Made by a program: the position numbers and the translations under genes
Source of the DNA: [Scytonema hofmanni] UTEX 2349
GTDB taxonomy: Bacteria; Cyanobacteriota; Cyanobacteriia; Cyanobacteriales; Nostocaceae
Assembly: GCF_000582685.1 (NCBI RefSeq)
Contig: NZ_KK073768.1
Coordinates: 1,547,600-1,611,599, forward strand
DNA length: 64,000 bases
Direction: 5' to 3'
Notes under the pieces: generated by a model
Database searches by the model: none
Seen by the model: the letters and a program-made list of their open reading frames with translations, nothing else
Told to the model about the DNA's origin: nothing
Shown: positions 16,316 to 23,867 of the stretch, piece by piece
How positions within the stretch are numbered: position 1 is the first letter of the stretch
How the letters are laid out: every line of letters begins with the position of its first letter

Positions 16316-18340
16316 CTAACCATTACTATCAAGATATGTGTACCGCCGCAAACTTTGTTCGTAAGTTTGTAGCAGTCGCTGAGATTCCGCTAGGGTAATG
16401 CGATTTTCTTCTAAAGCTAGTTCGCAACGCTGGCGGATTTTTTCTACCAAATCCTCGGAGTCGTACTGCACATAGCTGACTACTTCGCTCATGGTGTCAC
16501 CTTTGACGACGTGTTCAATCTGATAACCTTTAGGAGTTAGTTGGATATGAACTGCGTTGGTGTCGCCAAATAAGTTATGCAAATTGCCCATGATTTCCTG
16601 GTAAGCTCCATTCAGGAACATCCCTAAATAGTAAGGTTCTCCTGGCTTGAAGGTGTGCAGTTCTAAGACTGATTTGACATCGCGCAGGTCAATAAAGCGG
16701 TCTATTTTGCCGTCACTGTCGCAGGTAAGATCCGCCAAAATCCCCCGTCGCGTCGGTTCTTCTCCCAAGCGGTGTATCGGCATGATGGGGAATAGTTGAT
16801 CGATCGCCCAACAATCAGGTGCTGATTGAAACACTGAAAGATTGATGTAATAGATGGAAGCCATTATTTTCTCTAGGTCTTCCAACTCGTCAGGTACGTA
16901 TTCTTCCTGTCTTGTTATGTCAAGAATTTTATGACAACAAGCCCAGTAGAGCCGCTCTGCCTTGGCTCTTTCTCTGAGGCGCAAAATTCCCAAGTTGAAG
17001 CGGCTGATGGCTTCTTCTTTGAATTGAGCAGCGTCGTGGTAAAACTCTTGGAAATTCTCCTTGTTGATGCCTTGGTAGGTTTCCCAAAGGTAATTAATAA
17101 CCGGGGGTTCTCCCTCTTGTGGGGGTTCTGGTGGATCGAGGGGAATCTCGCTGGTACTGAGAACGTCAAAAATCAGTACCGATTGATGGGAAGCGATCGC
17201 TCGTCCACTTTCGCTAATCAGTGTTGGTACGGGTATTTGCCGTTCAGCGCAGGTATCTTTTAACTCTGCCACGATGTCGTTGGCATAGTTTTGCATGTTG
17301 TAATTTTTCGAGGCATAGAAGTTGGTTTGCGAGCCGTCGTAATCTACACCCAAGCCACCGCCGACATCAAGATATTTCATATCAGCTCCCAGCATCGCCA
17401 ATTCTACGTAGATGCGGCTGGCTTCTTGAATGGCATCTTTAATGACATTAATGGCGGAGATTTGCGAACCAATGTGGAAATGCAACAACTGCAAAGAATC
17501 GAGCAAATCAGCTTCGCGTAACTTGTCAACTGCATCGATTATTTCCGGCATTGTCAAACCAAATTTAGCGCGATCGCCGGATGATGTTCCCCAGCGTCCC
17601 ATGCCTTGGGTACTCAGTTTAGCGCGAACCCCCAAAATTGGTTTAATCCCCAACTGGCGATTGGCATCAATGACCAAATCGACCTCTTCAATCTGTTCTA
17701 AGACAATTATCGGGGTCTGTCCTAGTCTTTGGGCTAACATCGCCGTTTCGATGTATTCCCGGTCTTTGTAGCCATTGCAAGTTAACAATGCTCCCGGTGT
17801 ATCCAGCATCGCTAAAGCAATCATTAATTCTGGCTTGGAACCGGCTTCTAAGCCAAATTGATGAGGTCTGCCAAATCTGACCAAATCTTCAATTAAGTGC
17901 CGTTGCTGGTTGCACTTTACGGGAAACACGCCACGATAAATACCAGCGTAGTTGTAGCGGGCGATCGCTTTGGCGAAACATGCATTTAATCGCTCAATCC
18001 GGTCTTCCAAGATATCGGAAAATCGAATTAATAAAGGTAATCCTAAATTACGCTGCTTTAGGGCATTGACTAATTCAAATAAATCTAGAGAACCTCCGCG
18101 ATCGCCCTTTGGAGAAACCGTGATATGACCTGCCGCGCTAATCGAAAAATAAGGTTGTCCCCAACCTTCGATGCGGTAAAGGGCTTCGCTATCCTCAATT
18201 TTCCAGCTGACGCTAGACGCGTCGCTAGTGGTACTAGGTGGTAGCAGCTTTTTTTGCTTTTGATTCTTCACTTCAGCTTTATGTCCATTAGCCGGAGGTT
18301 GCACCACCTCTTCCGATGCATCAGTTGACTCAACACGCAT
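16316..18340 (-). CDS. speA: Biosynthetic arginine decarboxylase
   Basis: A PLP enzyme of about 674 residues that converts arginine to agmatine, the first step to polyamines. GWGQPYFSISAAGHITVSP opens the domain; FPVKCNQQRHLIEDL carries the PLP-binding lysine; FHIGSQI, YLDVGGGLGVDYDGS and ISESGRAIASHQSVLIFDVL are the conserved barrel blocks; LADLTCDSDGKIDRFID includes the metal/catalytic segment, and GAYQEIMGNLHNLFGDTNAV is near the C-terminus. I choose the ATG at 18340 (MRVESTDASEE) because an AGAGG site precedes it; an upstream TTG would add ten residues. Length and motifs match long-form SpeA of cyanobacteria. Confidence 0.95.
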   Translation of the reverse strand: MRVESTDASEEVVQPPANGHKAEVKNQKQKKLLPPSTTSDASSVSWKIEDSEALYRIEGWGQPYFSISAAGHITVSPKGDRGGSLDLFELVNALKQRNLGLPLLIRFSDILEDRIERLNACFAKAIARYNYAGIYRGVFPVKCNQQRHLIEDLVRFGRPHQFGLEAGSKPELMIALAMLDTPGALLTCNGYKDREYIETAMLAQRLGQTPIIVLEQIEEVDLVIDANRQLGIKPILGVRAKLSTQGMGRWGTSSGDRAKFGLTMPEIIDAVDKLREADLLDSLQLLHFHIGSQISAINVIKDAIQEASRIYVELAMLGADMKYLDVGGGLGVDYDGSQTNFYASKNYNMQNYANDIVAELKDTCAERQIPVPTLISESGRAIASHQSVLIFDVLSTSEIPLDPPEPPQEGEPPVINYLWETYQGINKENFQEFYHDAAQFKEEAISRFNLGILRLRERAKAERLYWACCHKILDITRQEEYVPDELEDLEKIMASIYYINLSVFQSAPDCWAIDQLFPIMPIHRLGEEPTRRGILADLTCDSDGKIDRFIDLRDVKSVLELHTFKPGEPYYLGMFLNGAYQEIMGNLHNLFGDTNAVHIQLTPKGYQIEHVVKGDTMSEVVSYVQYDSEDLVEKIRQRCELALEENRITLAESQRLLQTYEQSLRRYTYLDSNG

Positions 18341-18454
18341 TTCTTTCTGACCTCTGTGTGTCACCCACAAGTAATCAATTTAACGCATTAATAAAGCAAC
18401 GTATATGCACCCAGAGATGATTTCTAAGATAAACTCTGATTGGTCAATGGTTGA

Positions 18455-18511
18455 GAGTTAGTTGTTGGTGGTTGGTGGTTAGTAGTTACAACTAACCATC
18501 AACTACTAACA
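18455..18511. repeat. Imperfect inverted repeat upstream of ndk
   Basis: GTTAGTTGTTGGTGGTTGG with further GGT units is followed within 20 bases by ACTAACCATCAACTACTAAC. The two arms are largely complementary and could form a hairpin in the region between the divergent speA and ndk genes. The ndk promoter would have to lie in or beside it. Confidence 0.6.
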
Positions 18512-18544
18512 AAGAACAAATTCACTAAGTTTGAGGAGATAGCA

Positions 18545-18994
18545 ATGGAACGCACATTTTTAGCAATTAAACCTGATGGGGTACAGCGCGGACTAGTAGG
18601 TGAAATTATCCGTCGTTTTGAAACGAAAGGCTTTACTTTGGTTGGCTTGAAGTTTCTCAAACCCAGCCGGGAATTGGCTGAAGCGCACTACGATGTTCAC
18701 CGCGAAAGACCCTTTTTTCCTGGGTTGGTGGAGTTTATCACCTCTGGACCAGTGGTAGCAATGGTTTGGGAAGGTGATGGCGTAATCGCCTCTGCGAGAA
18801 AGATAATTGGCGCTACAAACCCTCTGAATGCGGAACCAGGGACAATTCGAGGGGATTTAGGTGTAAATATTGGTCGCAATATCATACACGGTTCCGATGC
18901 TCCGGAAACCGCGCAAAATGAAGTTTCCTTATGGTTTAAGGAAGATGAGTTAGTCGTTTGGCAACCCGATATTATGCGTTGGTTGCACGAGTAA
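18545..18994 (+). CDS. ndk: Nucleoside diphosphate kinase
   Basis: A 149-residue enzyme that transfers the gamma phosphate of ATP to nucleoside diphosphates. The start MERTFLAIKPDGVQRGLVGEI, the RPFFPGLVEFITSGPVVAMVWEG block and the active-site NIIHGSDAPE containing the phospho-accepting His are all intact, and the length is the family norm. A TTTGAGGAGATAG ribosome site lies a few bases before the ATG. Cytosolic housekeeping gene. Confidence 0.97.
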   Translation: MERTFLAIKPDGVQRGLVGEIIRRFETKGFTLVGLKFLKPSRELAEAHYDVHRERPFFPGLVEFITSGPVVAMVWEGDGVIASARKIIGATNPLNAEPGTIRGDLGVNIGRNIIHGSDAPETAQNEVSLWFKEDELVVWQPDIMRWLHE

Positions 18995-18998
18995 TTTA

Positions 18999-19113
18999 GG
19001 AGAGGCTAGGGGTTAGAGGATAGAGGCTAGGGGTTAGAGGATAGATGTTAATGCTTCATCTTTAAATCTTTTATACCTAGTCCCTAGTCCCTAGTCTCTA
19101 GTCCCTAGTCCCT
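18999..19113. terminator. Repeat-derived inverted repeat between ndk and the TerC gene
   Basis: Two direct copies of GAGGCTAGGGGTTAGAGGAT (18999-19047) face repeated units of TAGTCCC (19077-19112). The CTAGGGG and TAGTCCC units are partly complementary, so a transcript from either side could form a long stem. It lies between convergent genes and runs a few codons into the end of the TerC gene, so the repeat has contributed to that C-terminus. Confidence 0.5.
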
Positions 19114-19829
19114 TCCACTACTTCGCTCTTTTCCAGTTTTTCTGATAGTTCTGGGGTAGTGCGCTTAGAAAAACCCCAGACGAAAATGAGGGCGATCGCA
19201 CCAATCATCGCCCATTCTGGCGGGACAAAGCTATCATTGACGACTTTCAAGAGCAAGCGCAAGCCTACTAACGCTACAGTGATATAGCCTGCGTCTTCTA
19301 AATAAACATACTCATCCAACCATTTGATAAACAAACCCGCCATATATCGCAGTGTAATAATACCAATTGTTGCGCCTGTGAGTACCAACCACCTTTCTTG
19401 AGAAACCGCGATCGCTGTTGTCACGCTATCCAAAGAAAATGCTAAATCAGTGAAAGCAATCACGGGGATCGCTTGCAATAGTGAGTTAAAGCGGGGACCG
19501 TGATGCTTATTATCTTCGCCTTCTTCTGAGGTAAAATGTTGGAATACCAGCCACAGCAAGTAAACTGCACCCAATACGTTAAATTGCCAAAATTGTTGCA
19601 CCCAGGTTGCGGTGAGAATTAGGGTGATGCGTAGCACATAGGCAACGACTAAGCCGAAATTGAGGGCTTTACGTTCGAGTTCTTTGTCTTCGAGTCCTTG
19701 AGCGATCGCAGCGAGGGCGATCGCGTTGTCAGCAGATAGTACCGCCTCTAGTAAAATCAGAACGAGTAACACTAGAGGTGCTTCGACGCTGAAGTGAAAG
19801 TGAAGATAGTCAAAAATTTGGTCTAACAT
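19098..19829 (-). CDS. TerC family integral membrane protein
   Basis: A 243-residue protein with about seven hydrophobic helices. The family marks are LEAVLSADNAIALAAIAQGL near residue 30 and FTDLAFSLDSVTTAIAVS near residue 130, each with the membrane-embedded acidic residues of TerC/Alx proteins. Members export manganese or handle metal stress, and plant/cyanobacterial homologues are linked to thylakoid biogenesis; the exact ion here is unknown. The C-terminal tail (ELSEKLEKSEVVEGTRD) is polar and partly encoded by repeat DNA. Confidence 0.9.
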   Translation of the reverse strand: MLDQIFDYLHFHFSVEAPLVLLVLILLEAVLSADNAIALAAIAQGLEDKELERKALNFGLVVAYVLRITLILTATWVQQFWQFNVLGAVYLLWLVFQHFTSEEGEDNKHHGPRFNSLLQAIPVIAFTDLAFSLDSVTTAIAVSQERWLVLTGATIGIITLRYMAGLFIKWLDEYVYLEDAGYITVALVGLRLLLKVVNDSFVPPEWAMIGAIALIFVWGFSKRTTPELSEKLEKSEVVEGTRD

Positions 19830-20161
19830 TCAGATTTTTTTGGAACCGCACCTTGAAAAAGTCAGTATAAGGGGAAGTATAAATTGAAAATAGGGATTAA
19901 TTTCCCTCTTTAATACAGCTTAACAGGCAAGGGGGTGATTTCTGTTTGCGCTATGCGTATCTATGACCGCACAATTAAAAAAAATTTGCTGCCGGTGAAG
20001 GTAACGCGATCGCACATCCTCTATTGACAAAACAATTAATTAATGCATAAAACAATTGCTCTCATCTTTGTTGATACTCTGCATTTGCGCATCAGACAAA
20101 ATCGCCTAAAATGTACATGCCTAATTCTGTGCGATCGCCTGCTGACTCTGTTTCATTTTCC
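19830..20161. other. Intergenic region, no gene seen
   Basis: 332 AT-rich bases with two HIP1-like sites. It lies upstream of the TerC gene (probable promoter near 19850-19900) and downstream of the antitoxin gene. I see no reading frame, RNA gene or clear terminator. Confidence 0.4.
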
Positions 20162-20350
20162 CTAATCCTTAATTTCAGTTGATTGCATTGGTTTTTGAGA
20201 TTGTTTGAGAGGTGTTGAAATTATCTTTCGTCCACTTTCAGCTTGTCGCTTTTGCCAATCAACAAACATAGCTTCCAAATCATAATTAAATGCTTTAGCG
20301 TGTTCTTCACGAATTCGATGGATTTCTTCTACAATCTCGTCTTTCCACAT
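20162..20350 (-). CDS. Putative antitoxin of the PIN toxin
   Basis: A 62-residue protein, MWKDEIVEEIHRIREEHAKAFNYDLEAMFVDWQKRQAESGRKI, with a polar tail. The IVEEIHRIREEHAKAFNYD..A....W pattern is widespread in small cyanobacterial proteins encoded next to PIN-domain proteins, and I read it as the antitoxin. No DNA-binding fold is evident, so the toxin-binding segment may make up most of it. It starts four bases after the toxin stop. The order toxin-then-antitoxin is the reverse of most VapBC pairs. Confidence 0.7.
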   Translation of the reverse strand: MWKDEIVEEIHRIREEHAKAFNYDLEAMFVDWQKRQAESGRKIISTPLKQSQKPMQSTEIKD

Positions 20351-20354
20351 GAAA

Positions 20355-20828
20355 TTACAATCCTAAAAGTTCATAAGGTGTACAGATTATTGGTAGTTCA
20401 TACCCAAACTCAGTGCTAATTTGTGAAAGTTTTTTTTGGATCTGAGCATTGGCAATGTGCTTGCAGTTCCACGTTAGCAAATAATCCAGTCCGTAAACTG
20501 TTGCTATTGCGATATGGGTAGCATCATCAGATGCTTTTAGTGGAAGATTACTTTTAAGTAAAAATTGTGCTGCCAGATTTTTGACATCTTGATTAAGTTT
20601 AAGTAAGGGGAGATTTTGGATTAATTCAAGGCGTTTAATAGCTATTTGGGCATCACCTTTAGCTACTTCGTCCAGAACAACTTGCGAGATATAAAGTGCA
20701 AAGTCATTTCTGCGAGATTCCCACCAATCTCTTGTAATCTCAATATTAGCGGCAATAATCAAGTTTTTAGTTGCTCTGGCGGTGAGATACCCCAAAATAC
20801 TGGTATCTATATAAACACTTTCTGACAT
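20355..20828 (-). CDS. PIN-domain toxin (VapC-like ribonuclease)
   Basis: A 157-residue PIN protein. SVYIDTSILGYLTAR supplies the first catalytic Asp (residue 8), VVLDEVAKGD the second acidic position, and KASDDATHIAIATVYGLDYLLTWN the third acidic cluster followed by the family's closing LLTWNCKHIAN. All metal-binding acids appear present, so it should be an active RNA-cleaving enzyme. It is paired with the small gene directly downstream. It lies about 200 bases downstream of a ZorB-like gene on the same strand; that could be chance, or the PIN protein could work with that system. Confidence 0.85.
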   Translation of the reverse strand: MSESVYIDTSILGYLTARATKNLIIAANIEITRDWWESRRNDFALYISQVVLDEVAKGDAQIAIKRLELIQNLPLLKLNQDVKNLAAQFLLKSNLPLKASDDATHIAIATVYGLDYLLTWNCKHIANAQIQKKLSQISTEFGYELPIICTPYELLGL

Positions 20829-20855
20829 TTATCTGCGTCTACTTGTCTTTTTATT

Positions 20856-21056
20856 TTAACCCAAGTAGTTTCTGCTGTTAATTTTTAGGGACTCCCAAAA
20901 ATCAACCTCTAAAACTAGCGATCGCATAAAATCACTCGGTTTGTTGGACTGGTTAGCAATCTGAATTAATTGATCGGGGCAATACTGAGAAAGTTCCGGT
21001 AGTGAAGTAGTAGGAAACTGAAAAATTATAGCTTTTTCTGCTCTAAATAAATATTT
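20856..21056 (-). pseudogene. Open frame without a start, possible gene remnant
   Basis: A 66-codon open frame overlaps the last codons of the ZorB-like gene in another frame and ends at TAA 20856. It reads FQFPTTSLPELSQYCPDQLI, then QIANQSNKPSDFMRSLVLEV and DFWESLKINSRNYLG, a normal-looking soluble protein composition. There is no ATG, GTG or TTG near its beginning; the only ATG is two thirds of the way in. It may be the tail of a lost third gene of the motor operon, or chance. I do not recognise the sequence. Confidence 0.35.
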
Positions 21057-21697
21057 TTAAGATTTTTTTGATTGAAATCATCAGTACGAAATTGAAAGCG
21101 AAAAACTACCTTGCGATCGCCTGGATTATCGCGAGTTTTATCAGCTTCTATTTCTCCACGACCAGCAGCTAATATTTTTTGGCTTAAAGGTACTTTGGTC
21201 GGAAAATTCATTTCCGAGAAAATGTATCGATAAACTGAAGCCGAACGCAGTAAGCTAAGTTCTAAATTAGTTTTTTCGTCTCCTTCTGAGCTTGTGTGAC
21301 CCTCTATCACTACGCGACTAACTTCTTTCTCAAATTCAGGGTTGGATAAAATTACCCCGCTGTAAACCGGAATGAAGCCGCGCAGAAAGTCTTTACCTTC
21401 GGGTTTTAATTCGGTACTTCCCTTAGCAAACAAAATCGATTCTTGGATACTTACATCCCCGTTTTCTGAGTTAACTTTGACATTAATGTTGTTACTTTTC
21501 ATTTGTCCCACAACATTGCCAATTACTACTCTTTTTGGTGCATCTTTCTCTGCTAACTGAAGTAGTGTTGTGATAAAAAGGAGCATAAAAAACATTAACA
21601 AACTTGACATCAAATCGCCAATAGATAAATAGATGCTAGAATCATCATCTTCAACAATTTCTGATTCCAAAAAATCGCCTTTTGTGAAATCATTCAT
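21026..21697 (-). CDS. ZorB-like OmpA-domain motor protein
   Basis: A 223-residue protein with one membrane helix and a periplasmic OmpA/MotB domain. The segment SIYLSIGDLMSSLLMFFMLLFITTLL places an Asp (residue 28) at the start of the helix, the position of the proton-binding Asp of MotB and ZorB. A short linker follows, then VSIQESILFAKGSTELKPEGKDFL, VVIEGHTSSEGDEKTNLELSLLRSASVYRYI and GRGEIEADKTRDNPGDRKVVFRF, the peptidoglycan-binding OmpA fold. Size and layout match ZorB of the Zorya anti-phage system. It is downstream of a ZorA-like gene, so the pair should form a proton-driven motor. Flagellar or Tol/Exb roles are less likely; no partners for those are nearby. Confidence 0.78.
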   Translation of the reverse strand: MNDFTKGDFLESEIVEDDDSSIYLSIGDLMSSLLMFFMLLFITTLLQLAEKDAPKRVVIGNVVGQMKSNNINVKVNSENGDVSIQESILFAKGSTELKPEGKDFLRGFIPVYSGVILSNPEFEKEVSRVVIEGHTSSEGDEKTNLELSLLRSASVYRYIFSEMNFPTKVPLSQKILAAGRGEIEADKTRDNPGDRKVVFRFQFRTDDFNQKNLKNIYLEQKKL

Positions 21698-21724
21698 GAT
21701 GATTATTGCCGTTATCTATAGTGG

Positions 21725-21815
21725 GTTGCATGGCAATGCAATATAGAACCTCACCCCCTTCCCCTCTCCTTGTTAAGGAGAGGGGTGTCCGGAACGGACG
21801 GGATGAGGTTTTATC
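21725..21815. repeat. Dispersed G/C-tract inverted repeat between the motor genes
   Basis: AACCTCACCCCCTTCCCC pairs in part with GGGATGAGGTT at the other end, and CCCCTCTCCTT pairs with AAGGAGAGGGG in the middle, giving a nested hairpin with only a few bases of loop. A related element occurs at 23413-23530. This is a common small dispersed repeat of cyanobacteria. It separates the ZorA- and ZorB-like genes and may attenuate transcription between them. Confidence 0.75.
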
Positions 21816-21837
21816 AACTTCACTCAACCGAGAACCG

Positions 21838-23208
21838 CTATATGTCGTTGTTATTTTTTGTAGCATTTCCTAATGTGGCAATAAAATTCTCTTGACTGCG
21901 ATTCATCAGTTGGCAAGCTTGATTACCGACTGTTTCCAAAGTGTTAGTCTGCTGCTCGAAGGCTGTATTTGCTTGTGCGAGAATGTGGATAATTCCAGTG
22001 CGAGTAGCTTGAAGCATTTGCTTTTCTACTTCTGCTCGTTTTTGCAACGCTGTTTCCAATTCCTCTCTAATTCCTCGGAATGTATCAGCGGCATTTTCTG
22101 CACTTGCTTCAAAAGCACTTTGTTGAGCTGTCATTCCTTGAATACTTTGCTCAATAGCTCGATTAATATCATGAGCAGTTTGTTCTAAAACACCTTTTGT
22201 ATCTGTTTGAAATTGATTCAAAGTTTGTTTGAGATTGTCAGCGAAATCTTGAAGGCTAACTAAAGTCTCTTTTTGAAAGTTTTGAATTGTGACGATGGAA
22301 CTTCCTAAATCTTTGTGGAGAGTTAGCACAGCTTCAGAAGCTTGCTGAGTTAATTCTGCACTTTTATCTAAGCGATCGCTTATCGGTTCAAATACCTCTA
22401 TTCGCAAATCTTTAATAAGTTCTTGTAAAACTCTTTGTCCTTGATTTTCTTGAAGTTCTCTAAGCTTTTGCTGCTCTTGAAAGATATTTTGCAGCGTTGG
22501 TAACATAACTGACTGCATCTGCTGTCCTACAGCTTCACCAATAGCTTCAGCACTCAAGTTTATCCCGGTCAACTTGTCTGCTACAAGGTGAAAAACTTGT
22601 GCTATTTCATAGTTGGCATTTTCTGTTGTTTCTAAAGTAGCGATCGCTTTCAACTTTTGTCTTAAATCATCACGTCGTTTCTGACGTAGTGAATCACATA
22701 TAAACAAAATTATCGTGAACAAGCTACCAGAACCAAGTCCCATCAAGGAAGTAGAAAAAGCTGTTTTCATTCCCACCAATAATTCCTTACTGGAATTCAT
22801 TAGCTGCTGGGGACTTGTTGTATCTAAATTGATTCCTTGTAATCCTTCTTGAATACCATAAAACGTTCCCAAAACACCGATTGCAGTACACAAAGTAGTG
22901 ACGAAGCGCAGGGAACTGCGAGGTATTGGACGCGCTAAAATTGATGGATACTTTATAAGTATGAATTTGCCATTTTTAATTTGTAGATGTTCGTCTTTCC
23001 ACTGATGAACCTTTAAATTATCCTGTTTTTGAATTTTTTTCGGATTTCTCAAACTCTGAATTGCAGCTGCTGTTTCTCCGCATTCTAAATACCAATACTG
23101 CCATAATGCATAAAACTCAAGAATAATTGCCACAAATAATACAATGGCAACTGCCCAATGAAAAGGCTCGCTATCCCAAACTATGTCCCAAATTTGTGCT
23201 AATTTCAC
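21838..23208 (-). CDS. ZorA-like MotA/TolQ/ExbB proton-channel protein with long coiled-coil tail
   Basis: A 456-residue protein with a membrane helix at about residues 17-40 (FHWAVAIVLFVAIILEFYAL), then LRFVTTLCTAIGVLGTFYGI (about 98-118) and FSTSLMGLGSGSLFTIILFI (about 150-170), the MotA/ExbB core helices. From about residue 180 to the end it is a long polar, Gln/Glu/Leu-rich helical tail with heptad character, as in ZorA, where the tail projects into the cytoplasm and senses infection. It is cotranscribed with the ZorB-like gene 140 bases downstream. No ZorC, ZorD helicase or ZorE nuclease gene is present, so this is a motor pair without the usual effectors. Confidence 0.75.
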   Translation of the reverse strand: MKLAQIWDIVWDSEPFHWAVAIVLFVAIILEFYALWQYWYLECGETAAAIQSLRNPKKIQKQDNLKVHQWKDEHLQIKNGKFILIKYPSILARPIPRSSLRFVTTLCTAIGVLGTFYGIQEGLQGINLDTTSPQQLMNSSKELLVGMKTAFSTSLMGLGSGSLFTIILFICDSLRQKRRDDLRQKLKAIATLETTENANYEIAQVFHLVADKLTGINLSAEAIGEAVGQQMQSVMLPTLQNIFQEQQKLRELQENQGQRVLQELIKDLRIEVFEPISDRLDKSAELTQQASEAVLTLHKDLGSSIVTIQNFQKETLVSLQDFADNLKQTLNQFQTDTKGVLEQTAHDINRAIEQSIQGMTAQQSAFEASAENAADTFRGIREELETALQKRAEVEKQMLQATRTGIIHILAQANTAFEQQTNTLETVGNQACQLMNRSQENFIATLGNATKNNNDI

Positions 23209-23412
23209 ACAACACCCCTTGTGATTTTAGCTTCAGCCATTAATGCTTTTGCCTTATTTGCCTAAAGCTTTCAACAAACTTATTTTTCCCACAAATAAGG
23301 CTGATCTAACTTTTGCGATCAAATAGCAATTCTTGAGGCAAGTCCTCTTTGGACATCTCCATAAATTAATTATCCGTTGCCCTGACTTTTCACGTTATGT
23401 GGAAAAGCTAAC

Positions 23413-23530
23413 GATTGACCTAACCCCCTAACCCCCTTCCCTACGTTCGCAAAGCGTCTCGAAGAGAGGGAAGGGGGAAAATTCAAAGTCTCTCTCCTTT
23501 TAGGAGAGAGATTTAGAGAGAGGTTTTCCA
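23413..23530. repeat. Dispersed G/C-tract inverted repeat
   Basis: CCTAACCCCCTTCCCT is followed by an inserted ACGTTCGCAAAGCGTCTCG block and the complementary AGAGGGAAGGGGG; a second stem AAAGTCTCTCTCC/GGAGAGAGATTT follows. The ACGTTCG..AAGCGTCTC block resembles the insert seen upstream of the second iscB gene (38507-38540). Confidence 0.7.
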
Positions 23531-23568
23531 GATACCGTGAAAAGTCAGATCCGTTGCCCGAAACCATT

Positions 23569-23597
23569 GTAGAGACGTAGCAATGCTACGTCTCTAC
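23569..23597. repeat. 29-bp palindrome, GTAGAGACGTAGC type
   Basis: Perfect 13-base arms (GTAGAGACGTAGC and GCTACGTCTCTAC) around a 3-base loop. Similar copies lie at 28622-28646, 45785-45813, 51709-51735 and 56852-56880, with a more diverged one at 49522-49560. Confidence 0.9.
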
Positions 23598-23867
23598 CTA
23601 TGACTCTGGAGATGTGTTTTGGCTGAGTTTTTTTTGGACAGGAACTAGTACTCGGTTCGTTGCCATTGATATTTTTACAAACAACCCTTAACCGAACCGT
23701 ATTGACAGAGAGGAGATGGGGGATGGGGAGACAATTAACCACCATCCACCATCCACTAACTAGTACAGTATGGCGTAAATAAACCACCCATTTCAAATCG
23801 CCAAAAAGTCTGCCCTATAAGCTTTTTAACTTTTGACTTTTGACTTTTGACTTCCAAAGAAGGGTTC

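Larger units (their letters stand above)
23209..23867. other. Intergenic region rich in dispersed repeats
   Basis: 659 bases with no credible gene. It holds a G/C-tract inverted repeat (23413-23530), a 29-base palindrome (23569-23597), a short copy of a CACCATCCACC motif near 23741-23755, and a run of TTTTGACTT units next to the hgdD stop codon (about 23828-23852). The motor-gene promoter presumably lies just upstream of 23208. Confidence 0.6.

Noticed and set aside
16195..16398. 67-codon frame after the nucleotidyltransferase
   Set aside because: Translation of heptamer repeats; it overlaps the end of speA in antisense.
20162..23208. Complete Zorya system
   Set aside because: Only ZorA- and ZorB-like proteins are present; no ZorC, ZorD helicase or ZorE nuclease gene is in the window.
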